DNA of 42,390 nucleotides. Origin: Bacillota bacterium. Its GTDB lineage: Bacteria > Bacillota > Clostridia > Oscillospirales > Ruminococcaceae. Below, one piece after another: positions 31,991 to 39,797 of this stretch (the first letter of the stretch is position 1; each line of letters begins with the position of its first letter). The stretch lies in contig JAEWLW010000092.1 of assembly GCA_023457355.1 (NCBI GenBank), positions 1 through 42,390 of the forward strand, written 5' to 3'. The notes beneath the pieces are model-generated. The model ran no database searches. It was not told the origin of the DNA and saw only the letters and a program-made list of their open reading frames with translations. The position numbers and the translations under genes were made by a program.

Positions 31991-32083
31991 GTGCATGACC
32001 TGTACACGGTCTTTGGGCGACTGCCCCCATCGGGGAACACTCACGACCCACCGCTGTGTCAGTGCCGAATAATTAAAAAGGAG
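31991..32083 (+). promoter_or_regulatory. rpsO leader, candidate autoregulatory RNA
   Basis: It contains GACC/GGTC (31997-32011) and two hairpins sharing C residues, so they exclude each other: GGGC-GACT-GCCC (32015-32026) and CCCC-ATC-GGGG (32025-32035). S15 commonly represses its own mRNA through such leaders, but this fold does not match one I can name. Confidence 0.45.
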
Positions 32084-32092
32084 TTTATATCC

Positions 32093-32359
32093 ATGCTGCT
32101 TAAAGAACAGAAACAGGAAGTCATTCTCGCAAACGCCCTGCATGAGGGCGACACCGGTTCGCCCGAGGTTCAGATTGCCATTCTCACCAAGAGAATCAAC
32201 GATCTCACCGAGCACCTCAAGGCGAATAAGAACGATCACCATTCCCGCCGCGGCCTTTTGAAGATGGTTGGTCACAGAAAAAACCTGTTGAACTACCTCA
32301 TCAAGAAAGATATTACCCGCTACCGCGAGATTATCGCCAAGCTCGGTATCCGTAAGTAA
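32093..32359 (+). CDS. rpsO: Ribosomal protein S15
   Basis: This is a primary 16S rRNA-binding protein of the small subunit. Its 88 residues match the universal length: GDTGSPEVQIAILTKRINDLTEHL, KNDHHSRRGLLKMVGHRKNLLNYL. ATG 32093 follows AAAAAGGAG; an upstream extension to 31991 lies in the leader and is rejected. It precedes pnp as in most bacteria. Confidence 0.98.
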   Translation: MLLKEQKQEVILANALHEGDTGSPEVQIAILTKRINDLTEHLKANKNDHHSRRGLLKMVGHRKNLLNYLIKKDITRYREIIAKLGIRK

Positions 32360-32371
32360 GAAGCTGTTGTG

Positions 32372-32476
32372 TGAAGGCAGGCGCGTGAATTAGCGTCTGC
32401 CTTCCTGTGCAAAATAGCCCGCATGCCACGCGCAAGGCCCTTTAGCCGTGAATCGAACCTTTGGCCGCCAAAGGTT
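32372..32476 (+). other. rpsO-pnp intergenic hairpins
   Basis: GAAGGCAGGCGC with GCGTCTGCCTTC (about 32374-32405) forms a strong stem without a U-tract. AACCTTTGG-CCG-CCAAAGGTT (32456-32476) is a perfect 9-bp hairpin. They are plausible RNase processing and PNPase autoregulation sites rather than terminators. Confidence 0.5.
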
Positions 32477-32544
32477 GGCTTCATCGCTAAAAGCGGTCGG
32501 TGCGCCCGGGATGCAATGTAAAAAAATTTAAGGAGGAAAAATCA

Positions 32545-34659
32545 TTGTTATTCCAACACAAAATTTTTGAAACCGAATTTGCCGGACGTCCCTTAAGCTT
32601 TGAGGTTGGCAAAATCGGCATGCTTTCAAACGGCGCCTGCCTCGTCCGCTACGGCGAAACCACCGTCATGGTCAACGTCACCATGAGCCAGAAGCCCCGC
32701 GAGGGCATCGATTTCTTCCCGCTTTCGGTCGATTTTGAAGAAAAGCTTTACGCCGCGGGCAAAATCCCCGGCTCGTTTTTGCGCCGTGAGGGCCGCCCCA
32801 CCGACCGCGCCGTTCTGGCGTCGCGCCTCGTCGACCGCCCCATGCGCCCCCTGTTCCCGAAGGATTTGAGAAACGACGTCACCATCATCATGACCGTTCT
32901 CTCGTTTGACCCCGACTGCTCGCCCGAAATTTGCGGCATGCTCGGCGCTTCGTTTAGCCTCTCCGTTTCGGATATTCCGTGGGGCGGCCCGATCGCGGGC
33001 ATCGCGGTTGGCTTAATCGACGGCAAACCGGTGCTGATGCCCGGCGAAGCCGACAGCGAGAAGAGCGAGATGCTGCTGACCATCGCGGGCGATGTCAACA
33101 AGGTCTGCATGATCGAGCTGGCCGCCAATCAGGTGCCGGACGACCTTGTCATGAACGCCATCGTCGAGGGCCATAAGGAGCTTGCGAAGATCGCGCAGTT
33201 TATCAGCGATGTCAAGGCTGAAATCGGCGCGCCCAAGATCGCTTACACCGAGGTTGAGGTGGACCACGACCTGTTCGAGGCGGTGAAGGAATTCGCCGTT
33301 GAGCGTGTGCGCTTTGCGCTGGATACCGACGACAAGAACGTGCGCGAAGAGCGCCTGGCCCCCGTCGTCGCCGACATCAAGGAGAAGTTTGAGGCCGAGC
33401 AGCCCGAGCTTGCCTACCAGCTGGACGAAGCCATCTACAAGCTGCAAAAGTTTGTTGTGCGCCGCTGGCTGCTCGACGACGGCAAGCGCGTCGACGGCAG
33501 AAAGCTCGACGATATCCGCCCGCTTTCCGCCGAGGTTGGCCTGATTCCGCGCGTGCACGGCTCGGCGCTGTTCACCCGCGGCCAGACCCAGTGCCTAACC
33601 ATCACCACCCTTGGCGCTGTTTCGGAAGCGCAGATACTCGACGGCATCGGCGCCGAGACCGAAAAGCGCTATATGCACCAGTACAACTTCCCGTCTTACT
33701 CGGTGGGCGAAACCCGCCCCTCCCGCGGCCCCGGTCGCCGCGAGATCGGCCACGGCGCGCTCTCTGAAAAGGCGCTGCTGCCGGTTATTCCCCCCGTTGA
33801 GGAATTCCCCTACGCTTACCGCGTCGTATCGGAGATCACCTCTTCGAACGGCTCAACCTCGCAGGCTTCCATCTGCGCCGCCACCCTTTCGCTGATGGAC
33901 GCAGGCGTTCCGCTTAAAGCCCCCGTCGCCGGCATCTCCTGCGGCCTTATCACCGAGGGCGACCGCTGGATCACCATGGTGGATATTCAGGGCGTTGAGG
34001 ATTTCTTCGGCGATATGGACTTTAAGGTTGCCGGTACCCACACCGGCATCACCGCCATTCAGGTCGATATTAAAATCGACGGCCTGACCTTTGACATCAT
34101 CCGCGAAGCGCTGGCCAAAACCCGCGAAGCGCGCCTGTATATTCTCGACGAAGTGATGCTCAAGGCGTTGCCCGCCCCGCGGGAGCAGCTCTCGAAGTAT
34201 GCGCCCAAGATGCTCACCCTGAAGATCAACCCCGACAAGATCCGCGAGGTTATCGGCTCGGGCGGCAAGGTTATCCAGAAGATCACCGCCGAGTGCAACT
34301 GCAAGATCGACATTGAGGACAACGGCAACGTGTTCGTTTCGGCGATTGACATCAACGACGCCAACCGCGCCATTCAGGTCATCAAGACCATCGCGATGGA
34401 CCCCGAGGTCGGCGCCGTCTACAAGGGCAAGGTTACCCGCCTGATGGCGTTCGGCGCGTTTGTTGAGATCGCGCCCGGCAAGGAAGGGCTTGTCCACATC
34501 TCGAAGCTCGACACCAAGCGCGTCGAAAAGGTTGAGGATGTCGTCACCGTCGGCGACGAAATTCTGGTTAAGGTCACCGAAATTGACCAGCAGGGCAGAA
34601 TCAACCTCTCCCGCCGCGAGGTGCTCGAAGCGCTGGCCGCCAAGCAGCAGAACCAATAA
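32545..34659 (+). CDS. pnp: Polyribonucleotide nucleotidyltransferase (PNPase)
   Basis: PNPase is the trimeric phosphorolytic 3'-5' exonuclease of RNA decay. The start is TTG 32545, 8 nt after AGGAGG; earlier in-frame codons have no ribosome site. The 704 residues show RNase PH domain 1 with FFPLSVDFEEKLYAAGKIPGSFLRREGRPTD and RNase PH domain 2 with RGQTQCLTITTLG and GDMDFKVAGTHTGITAIQVDIK. The KH domain has IGSGGKVIQKI (about 570), and an S1 domain follows (about 624-695). A hairpin before it suggests autoregulation. Confidence 0.97.
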   Translation: MLFQHKIFETEFAGRPLSFEVGKIGMLSNGACLVRYGETTVMVNVTMSQKPREGIDFFPLSVDFEEKLYAAGKIPGSFLRREGRPTDRAVLASRLVDRPMRPLFPKDLRNDVTIIMTVLSFDPDCSPEICGMLGASFSLSVSDIPWGGPIAGIAVGLIDGKPVLMPGEADSEKSEMLLTIAGDVNKVCMIELAANQVPDDLVMNAIVEGHKELAKIAQFISDVKAEIGAPKIAYTEVEVDHDLFEAVKEFAVERVRFALDTDDKNVREERLAPVVADIKEKFEAEQPELAYQLDEAIYKLQKFVVRRWLLDDGKRVDGRKLDDIRPLSAEVGLIPRVHGSALFTRGQTQCLTITTLGAVSEAQILDGIGAETEKRYMHQYNFPSYSVGETRPSRGPGRREIGHGALSEKALLPVIPPVEEFPYAYRVVSEITSSNGSTSQASICAATLSLMDAGVPLKAPVAGISCGLITEGDRWITMVDIQGVEDFFGDMDFKVAGTHTGITAIQVDIKIDGLTFDIIREALAKTREARLYILDEVMLKALPAPREQLSKYAPKMLTLKINPDKIREVIGSGGKVIQKITAECNCKIDIEDNGNVFVSAIDINDANRAIQVIKTIAMDPEVGAVYKGKVTRLMAFGAFVEIAPGKEGLVHISKLDTKRVEKVEDVVTVGDEILVKVTEIDQQGRINLSRREVLEALAAKQQNQ

Positions 34660-34667
34660 TAATGCCG

Positions 34668-34704
34668 AAAAAGAGGATGGGGTACACCCACCCTCTTTTT
34701 ATTT
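34668..34704 (+). terminator. Terminator of pnp
   Basis: AAAAAGAGG-A-TGGG pairs with CCCA-C-CCTCTTTTT, loop GTACA, then TTTATTT. It is a clear intrinsic terminator 8 nt after the stop. Confidence 0.92.
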
Positions 34705-35060
34705 CCCGGAATTTTTTATACTGATATCAGCTAAAATGGCAGGCAGATTGGCGAGGCGTTTTTTCGCCGGCCCGAGAAGAGGCTGCCGGTGAGCCGGCGC
34801 CCACCAAAGGGCGATGATAACGGAAAAACGTCCGTCAAGGTGTGCGCTGTTTTATTTGGGATCAGTATCAGGTCGTGCGCCCGATGCGGACGGCCGGTTT
34901 TAAGCAGGCGGACGGGGCTCGGGCATCCATAACCCCACTTATTCCCCAGCCCGGCGCCGATTGCCACCATTTTGGCGGACCGCGGCCGCGCGCCGGTAAA
35001 AATACCGTTTTTTCCGATATCAAGGCGTTTTTTGGCAAAACATTTGCACGGTTTTTCAAA
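34705..35060. other. GC-rich gene-free region before the RNA candidate
   Basis: No credible gene is seen. Open frames on both strands are interrupted by promoter-like sequence and have no ribosome site. The stretch is rich in self-complementary segments (GGCGA/TCGCC near 34750, GCCGG/CCGGC near 34780, GGGGCTCGGGC with GCCCGG-type partners near 34913-34965). It may be another structured RNA or decayed repeat. Confidence 0.4.
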
Positions 35061-35069
35061 ATTTTTAGC

Positions 35070-35098
35070 TTGCATAAATGTGAAAATTCTGTTAAAAT
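35070..35098 (+). promoter_or_regulatory. Promoter of the RNA candidate
   Basis: TTGCAT (35070-35075) and TAAAAT (35093-35098) have a 17-nt spacer, placing the start near 35105. Confidence 0.7.
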
Positions 35099-35104
35099 AA
35101 TTAT

Positions 35105-35265
35105 AGAAATCCTTCATGTTCTGCTGTGTCGGCTGTGGTTCGTCCCCCGCAAAATTCAGATGGTCTTTTCCAGCTCTCCAATCTGCACAAGGGATATCTG
35201 AAGTTTCCGACGCAGTAAGAACCGTTTCCTCACACACAAAAGCCCGCCGTAACAGGCGGTCTTTT
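35105..35265 (+). ncRNA. Putative structured small RNA with own promoter and terminator
   Basis: The predicted transcript is about 160 nt and has no reading frame with a ribosome site. A closing stem pairs GTTCT (35118-35122) with AGAAC (35218-35222) and TGTGTCGG (35125-35132) with CCGACGCA (35207-35214). Inside lie a hairpin TGTGG/CCGCA (about 35134-35151) and a stem AAATTCAGAT (35152-35161) with ATCTGAAGTTT (35196-35206). Together these form a three-way junction. A terminator follows at 35238-35265. It might be a 6S-like RNA or an unnamed class; I cannot place it in a known family. Confidence 0.5.
35238..35265 (+). terminator. Terminator of the RNA candidate
   Basis: CCGCC-GTAACA-GGCGG flanked by AAAAGC and TCTTTT forms an intrinsic terminator about 265 nt before the next coding region. 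Confidence 0.75.
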
Positions 35266-35307
35266 GCCGTTTATGGATAATTTTTGCAAACCCTTCACAA
35301 TTTGTTG

Positions 35308-35336
35308 TTGAGAAGTCTGTCTATACATGCTAAAAT
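35308..35336 (+). promoter_or_regulatory. Promoter of the CNNM/CorC-type gene
   Basis: TTGAGA (35308-35313) and TAAAAT (35331-35336) have a 17-nt spacer. The leader would be about 185 nt and includes palindromes GATATATATATC and CGTT-GATT-AACG and the hairpin GGCC-TGC-GGCC. Confidence 0.7.
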
Positions 35337-35528
35337 GAAATTTGATATATATATCGTTGATTAACGCCAAAACCACGCCGGCCTGCGGCCTGTTTTCCGT
35401 GCTGGGTTCTCCCGCTCATCAGGTGCCTGCCTTCGCCTTCCGCCTTGCATCACAAAAAAATATCCGCGCAAATACCGGGCGTTTTTAAAGTTAATCGGCC
35501 ATATATTCAGCTGACGAAAAATTGTAAC

Positions 35529-36818
35529 ATGAAAATGGAGTTGAGCTTTTTTTTGGACACAGATGGTTTATGGACCTTAACCCTGTTGTTTTTTCTCATC
35601 GTTTTATCGGCATTTTTTTCCGCTTCCGAGATGGCGCTTTCGGCTGTGAACAAGGTGCGCCTTAGAACAATGGCCGAGGACGGCGACCCCCGTGCCCAGC
35701 GCGCGCTGGCAATGGTGGAGCGGTTCGACCGCACCCTTTCGGTGATTCTTGTCGGCAACAATGTCGTGAACATCGCGGCCGCCTCCACGGCCACAGTGCT
35801 GGCCACCCGCATTTTCGGCGGCAGCGGCATCGCGATAGCCACCGCCGTCACCACAGTGGTCATTCTCGTTTTTGGCGAAGTGCTGCCCAAAAGCATCGCC
35901 AAGGAGAATGCCGAATCGGTGACGCTTTCGCTGTGCGGGCTGTTGTCGGTTTTTATTTTCATCCTCACACCGCTGGCGCTGCTGTTCGTCAAGCTGCAGG
36001 AGCTGGTTTCAAAGCTTTATGGCAGCAAGGTCAATCATCCGCTGGTCACCGAACAGGAGCTTTTGAATATTATAGAAACCATTGAAGAAGAAGGCGTGCT
36101 CAATGAGCAGCGCTCGGAGCTGATGCAGTCGGCGCTTTCGTTCGACAGCACCACCGTTCAGGAAATTCTGACCCCGCGCGTGGATATTACGGCCATCAAC
36201 ATTGCCGATCCGCCCGAAAAAATACGTACTATCATTCTCAGCGAACGGTTTTCACGCATCCCGGTGTTCGAACGCTCGCTGGATAACATCATCGGCATCC
36301 TGCATACCCGCGATTATCTTGAGGCGCTGCTTAAAGGCGAGGAAATCGACTTAAAGGCGCTGCTGGCAAAGCCGCTGTTTGTGCACAAAAGCCACCGCGC
36401 CGCGCTGCTTTTAAACGATTTTAAGCGCCAGCGCACCCACATGGCGGTGGTCATCGACGATTTTGGCGGCACCATGGGCATTGTGAGCATGGAGGACCTG
36501 CTTGAAGAACTGGTGGGCGAAATCTGGGACGAAGACGAGGACGAGGAATTTGACTTTGTGGAGATAGAGCCCTATGTCTACCACGTGTCGGGCGATTACC
36601 CCATCGAGGACGCACTGGACCGCGTCGGCTATGAAGAGCGCGATTTCGACAGCGAATATTCCTCGGTGGGCGGCTGGTCCTTTGAGCGCCTTGGGCGCAT
36701 CCCCGAAACGGGGGACAGCTTTGAATATAACGGCATCCGGGTCGAAATCTCGGAGATGGAGGATCAGCGCATCGTCTCGGTCGTCATGCGCTATGTACCG
36801 CCCACGCCCGAAGAATAA
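35529..36818 (+). CDS. CNNM/CorC (HlyC) family membrane protein
   Basis: This is a membrane protein of the DUF21-CBS-CorC type, related to CNNM/MpfA magnesium exporters and formerly called hemolysin. The N-terminal DUF21 domain (about 10-180) has SAFFSASEMALSAVNKVRLRTMAEDG, VGNNVVNIAAASTATV and VFGEVLPKSIAKENAE. Two CBS domains follow (about 200-320: ILTPRVDITAI, HMAVVIDDFGGTMGIVSMEDLLEELVGEI). A CorC_HlyC domain closes the protein (GRIPETGDSFEYNGIRVEISEME). ATG 35529 is chosen though the ribosome site is weak; ATG 35535 is an alternative. Magnesium efflux is the likely role. Confidence 0.9.
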   Translation: MKMELSFFLDTDGLWTLTLLFFLIVLSAFFSASEMALSAVNKVRLRTMAEDGDPRAQRALAMVERFDRTLSVILVGNNVVNIAAASTATVLATRIFGGSGIAIATAVTTVVILVFGEVLPKSIAKENAESVTLSLCGLLSVFIFILTPLALLFVKLQELVSKLYGSKVNHPLVTEQELLNIIETIEEEGVLNEQRSELMQSALSFDSTTVQEILTPRVDITAINIADPPEKIRTIILSERFSRIPVFERSLDNIIGILHTRDYLEALLKGEEIDLKALLAKPLFVHKSHRAALLLNDFKRQRTHMAVVIDDFGGTMGIVSMEDLLEELVGEIWDEDEDEEFDFVEIEPYVYHVSGDYPIEDALDRVGYEERDFDSEYSSVGGWSFERLGRIPETGDSFEYNGIRVEISEMEDQRIVSVVMRYVPPTPEE

Positions 36819-36859
36819 ACCCGCCGCCCGGCGGCGGACAAATAGAGAGGAAAGACGTT

Positions 36860-37666
36860 ATGAACCGTTTTCAGCAAGCAAAGCGCATCGTCGTCAAGAT
36901 TGGCACCACCACCCTCACCCACGGATGCGGCCTGATCAATTACCGCCGTCTTGAAAGCCTGGTCAAAACACTGGCCGACTTAAAAAACAGCGGCAAGGAA
37001 ATTGTGCTGGTCACCTCCGGCGCCATTGGCGTGGGCATCGGGGAGCTGGGACTCAAAAGCCGACCTACCGACATGCCGACCAAGCAGGCCTGTGCCGCCA
37101 TTGGTCAGTGCGAACTGATGTACACCTACGATAAGCTGTTCGGGGAATACAACCATTCGGTTGCGCAAATTCTGCTCACCCGCGACAACGTCGAAGAGGC
37201 GCAGCTGCGGCAAAATGTCATCAACACCTTTGAACGTCTGCTGGAATTCGGCGTCATTCCAATCGTGAACGAAAACGACACCGTTTCCACCGACGAGATT
37301 GAGCTCGGCGGCAACTTCGGCGATAACGACACGCTTTCGGCCATTGTCGCAAAGCTGATCGGCGCGGATGTGCTCGTGCTCCTTTCGGATATCGACGGCC
37401 TCTACACCGCCAACCCAAAGGAGGACCCGACCGCGACGCTGATTCCCGTCGTGGAAAATATCGAGGATGTCCGGCATCTGGCGGGCGGAAGCTCCAGTAT
37501 ATTCGGAAGCGGCGGCATGGTCACCAAGATTAACGCCGCCGACATCGCCTGCGGCGCCGGCATTGATATGTCGATCATCAACGGTTCCAACCCCGCGCTG
37601 CTTTACGACCTGTTTGACGGCAACCCCGTCGGCACATACTTTTTGGGGAGGCAACAAGATGTATGA
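36860..37666 (+). CDS. proB: Glutamate 5-kinase
   Basis: ProB phosphorylates glutamate in the first step of proline synthesis. The 268-residue protein is a lone amino-acid-kinase domain without the C-terminal PUA domain, a common short form in Firmicutes. Motifs are VVKIGTTTLTHG, VTSGAIGVGIGELGL, VNENDTVSTDEIELGGNFGDNDTLSA and LLSDIDGLYTANP. AGAGAGG lies before ATG 36860. It overlaps proA by 8 nt, so the pair is translated together. Confidence 0.97.
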   Translation: MNRFQQAKRIVVKIGTTTLTHGCGLINYRRLESLVKTLADLKNSGKEIVLVTSGAIGVGIGELGLKSRPTDMPTKQACAAIGQCELMYTYDKLFGEYNHSVAQILLTRDNVEEAQLRQNVINTFERLLEFGVIPIVNENDTVSTDEIELGGNFGDNDTLSAIVAKLIGADVLVLLSDIDGLYTANPKEDPTATLIPVVENIEDVRHLAGGSSSIFGSGGMVTKINAADIACGAGIDMSIINGSNPALLYDLFDGNPVGTYFLGRQQDV

Positions 37667-38906
37667 TTTAGTATCTTTAGGAAAAAACGCGCAAAAGGCA
37701 ACCAAAAGGCTTGCCACGCTGGATACGGCGGCTAAAAACACAGGCCTGCTGGCCATTGCCGCCCGGCTGCGCGAAAACAAAGCGGCCATTCTGGAGGCCA
37801 ACCGTCTGGATATTGCGAATGCGGAGGCCAGCGGCATCCGAACCGTGATGATAGACCGCCTGACCCTCACCGGCGAACGCATTGAAGGCATTGCCGCCGC
37901 CGCCGAGGATGTTGCCGCCCTGCCCGATCCCGTGGGCATCGTCGACGAGGGCCTCACCCGCCCCAACGGCCTGCGCATTGTTAAAACACGTGTGCCAATC
38001 GGCGTCATCGCCATGATTTACGAAGCCCGCCCCAACGTAACGGTGGACGCCGCCGTCATCTGCTTAAAGAGCGGCAACGCCTGCATTCTGCGCGGCGGCA
38101 AGGAAGCGTACGCCACCAACCGCGTGCTGGTGGGCCTGATGCGCGAGGCGGTGCAGTCGGCCGGCATTCCCGCCGACGCCATCAGCTTTGTCGAGGATAC
38201 CTCGCACGACACGGCCGAGCGGCTCATGCGCCTCGACGGCTATGTCGACCTGCTCATTCCGCGCGGCAGCGCCAAGCTGATACAGTCGGTTGTCAGGCAC
38301 GCCAGCGTGCCCACCATTGAGACGGGCGCGGGCAACTGCCACATTTATGTCGACAAGGCGGCCGACCTTGAAATGGCGGTTCAAATTGTTGATAACAGCA
38401 AGACGCAGCGCCCCTCGGTCTGCAACTCGCTCGAGACGGTGCTGGTGCACCGCGACATTGCGGCGGCGTTTTTGCCGATGATGAAAACGGCGCTGGACAC
38501 CCACAACACCGAGCTGCGCGGCTGCGCCGAGACCCGCGCCATCTTAAAGGACGCCAAGCCCGCAACCGAAAGCGACTGGGAAACCGAATATAACGACTAC
38601 ATTCTGGCGGTGAAGGTGGTGGGCGGCATCGACGAAGCGATTGCCCACATCGCCCGGTATTCAACCGGGCATTCGGACGGCATTGTCACCGACAGCCTTT
38701 CGTCCAGCCAGAAATTTATGGCTGAGGTAGATTCGGCGGCGGTGTATGTCAACGCCTCCATCCGCTTTACCGACGGCGCGGAATTCGGCCTCGGCGCCGA
38801 AATCGGCATCTCCACCCAGAAGCTGCACGCGAGAGGCCCCATGGGCCTGCGCGAGCTGACCTCGATCAAATATATCGTAACAGGCGACGGGCAGATCCGC
38901 GCCTGA
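37659..38906 (+). CDS. proA: Glutamate-5-semialdehyde dehydrogenase
   Basis: ProA reduces glutamyl phosphate to glutamate semialdehyde with NADPH. ATG 37659 follows GGGGAGG by 7 nt and overlaps the proB stop; longer frames run inside proB. The 415 residues show PLGRVR-type NAD(P) segment VPIGVIAMIYEARPNVTVDAA, SGNACILRGGKEA, TIETGAGNCHIYVD and the catalytic cysteine in RPSVCNSLETVLVH. HARGPMGLRELTSIKYI ends the protein as usual. ProC is not in the window. Confidence 0.98.
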   Translation: MYDLVSLGKNAQKATKRLATLDTAAKNTGLLAIAARLRENKAAILEANRLDIANAEASGIRTVMIDRLTLTGERIEGIAAAAEDVAALPDPVGIVDEGLTRPNGLRIVKTRVPIGVIAMIYEARPNVTVDAAVICLKSGNACILRGGKEAYATNRVLVGLMREAVQSAGIPADAISFVEDTSHDTAERLMRLDGYVDLLIPRGSAKLIQSVVRHASVPTIETGAGNCHIYVDKAADLEMAVQIVDNSKTQRPSVCNSLETVLVHRDIAAAFLPMMKTALDTHNTELRGCAETRAILKDAKPATESDWETEYNDYILAVKVVGGIDEAIAHIARYSTGHSDGIVTDSLSSSQKFMAEVDSAAVYVNASIRFTDGAEFGLGAEIGISTQKLHARGPMGLRELTSIKYIVTGDGQIRA

Positions 38907-38916
38907 CGGAGGAAGC

Positions 38917-39627
38917 ATGAAACGAACCAATTCTGTTGTACGCACACGCCGCACGCCGGCACAACGCCGCAAGCTGGCAACGGTTATCGGCGGGGCTTTT
39001 GTCGCTTTTGCCGCCATTGGCCTGTTCTCGGTGCTGCTATGGGGCACCGACGCCGTCACCGGCCTGTTTGACAACGGCGCCAAGCGCGCCCGCTATGAAA
39101 GCTTCATCAGCCCTGTGGTTATGATGGACCCCGTCCCCTTTTCCCGCGTGGAAAACGTGGAGCAAAACCTGTTGCTGCAATCGTCGCTTTGGGCGGCGCT
39201 GATGGGCGAAAACCGCGGCGCTTATACCTATGACGACAACGGCCTGCTGCTTGTTCCCTCCTCGGACGTGAATGTGGCCGCCACCAAGCTGTTTGGCCCA
39301 AACGTTGTGCTCACCCACCAGAGCTTTGACGACAACGAGGCCAGCTATCTGTTCGACCCCGAAATTTCGGCCTACCGCGTGCCGTCCATCAACAAGGTGG
39401 CCTATTCGCCCGCCATCACCGATATCGTTAAAAAAGGCGATACCATCACGCTGACCGTCGGCTATGTTCCCCCGGGCAACATCTGGAGCACCGACCCCCA
39501 AACCGGCCAGGATTCCGACCAGCCCACCGCTGAAAAATATATGCTTTACACCCTCACAAAATGGGATCAGGGCTATTATATCAGCGCTGTTGGCGATGTG
39601 GATACCGGCGAACAGCCGCGGTCTTAA
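38917..39627 (+). CDS. Membrane-anchored protein of unknown function after proBA
   Basis: This is a 236-residue protein I do not recognise. A basic N-terminus (about 1-20) and one membrane helix (about 21-43, ATVIGGAFVAFAAIGLFSVLLWG) place the rest outside the cell. The outer part has NVEQNLLLQSSLWAALMGENR, YDDNGLLLVPSSDVNVAATKLFG, then a beta-rich end with ITLTVGYVPPGNIWS and KYMLYTLTKWDQGYYISAVG. It begins 10 nt after proA with GGAGG and ends the operon before a strong terminator. Confidence 0.8.
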   Translation: MKRTNSVVRTRRTPAQRRKLATVIGGAFVAFAAIGLFSVLLWGTDAVTGLFDNGAKRARYESFISPVVMMDPVPFSRVENVEQNLLLQSSLWAALMGENRGAYTYDDNGLLLVPSSDVNVAATKLFGPNVVLTHQSFDDNEASYLFDPEISAYRVPSINKVAYSPAITDIVKKGDTITLTVGYVPPGNIWSTDPQTGQDSDQPTAEKYMLYTLTKWDQGYYISAVGDVDTGEQPRS

Positions 39628-39643
39628 TTTAAAACACTACTAT

Positions 39644-39684
39644 AAAAAGCTTCGCACCGCCAATATGTGGTGCGAAGCTTTTTT
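39644..39684 (+). terminator. Terminator of the proBA operon
   Basis: AAAAAGCTTCGCACC (39644-39658) pairs with GGTGCGAAGCTTTTT (39669-39683) and ends in T. It is a long, strong intrinsic terminator, nearly symmetric, so it can also serve the opposing gene. Confidence 0.93.
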
Positions 39685-39797
39685 GTTGCAGGCAAAATTA
39701 ACGCCCTGATCATATCCGCGGCAATACACCGGTAAACCATAGAATAAAGAAAGCAAAAAGCAGCTGCAAAACGCCCCCTTCCGGCGTTTGCAAGGCA

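Noticed and set aside
34731..35237. Minus-strand open frame of 168 codons, and the plus-strand frame 34842-35201
   Set aside because: Both run through a promoter and RNA-like structures, lack ribosome sites and resemble no family.
35105..35265. Firm assignment as 6S RNA
   Set aside because: Size and isolated transcription fit, but the nearly continuous 3' strand and the extra hairpin in the 5' strand do not show the usual central bubble, so only an unnamed structured RNA is claimed.
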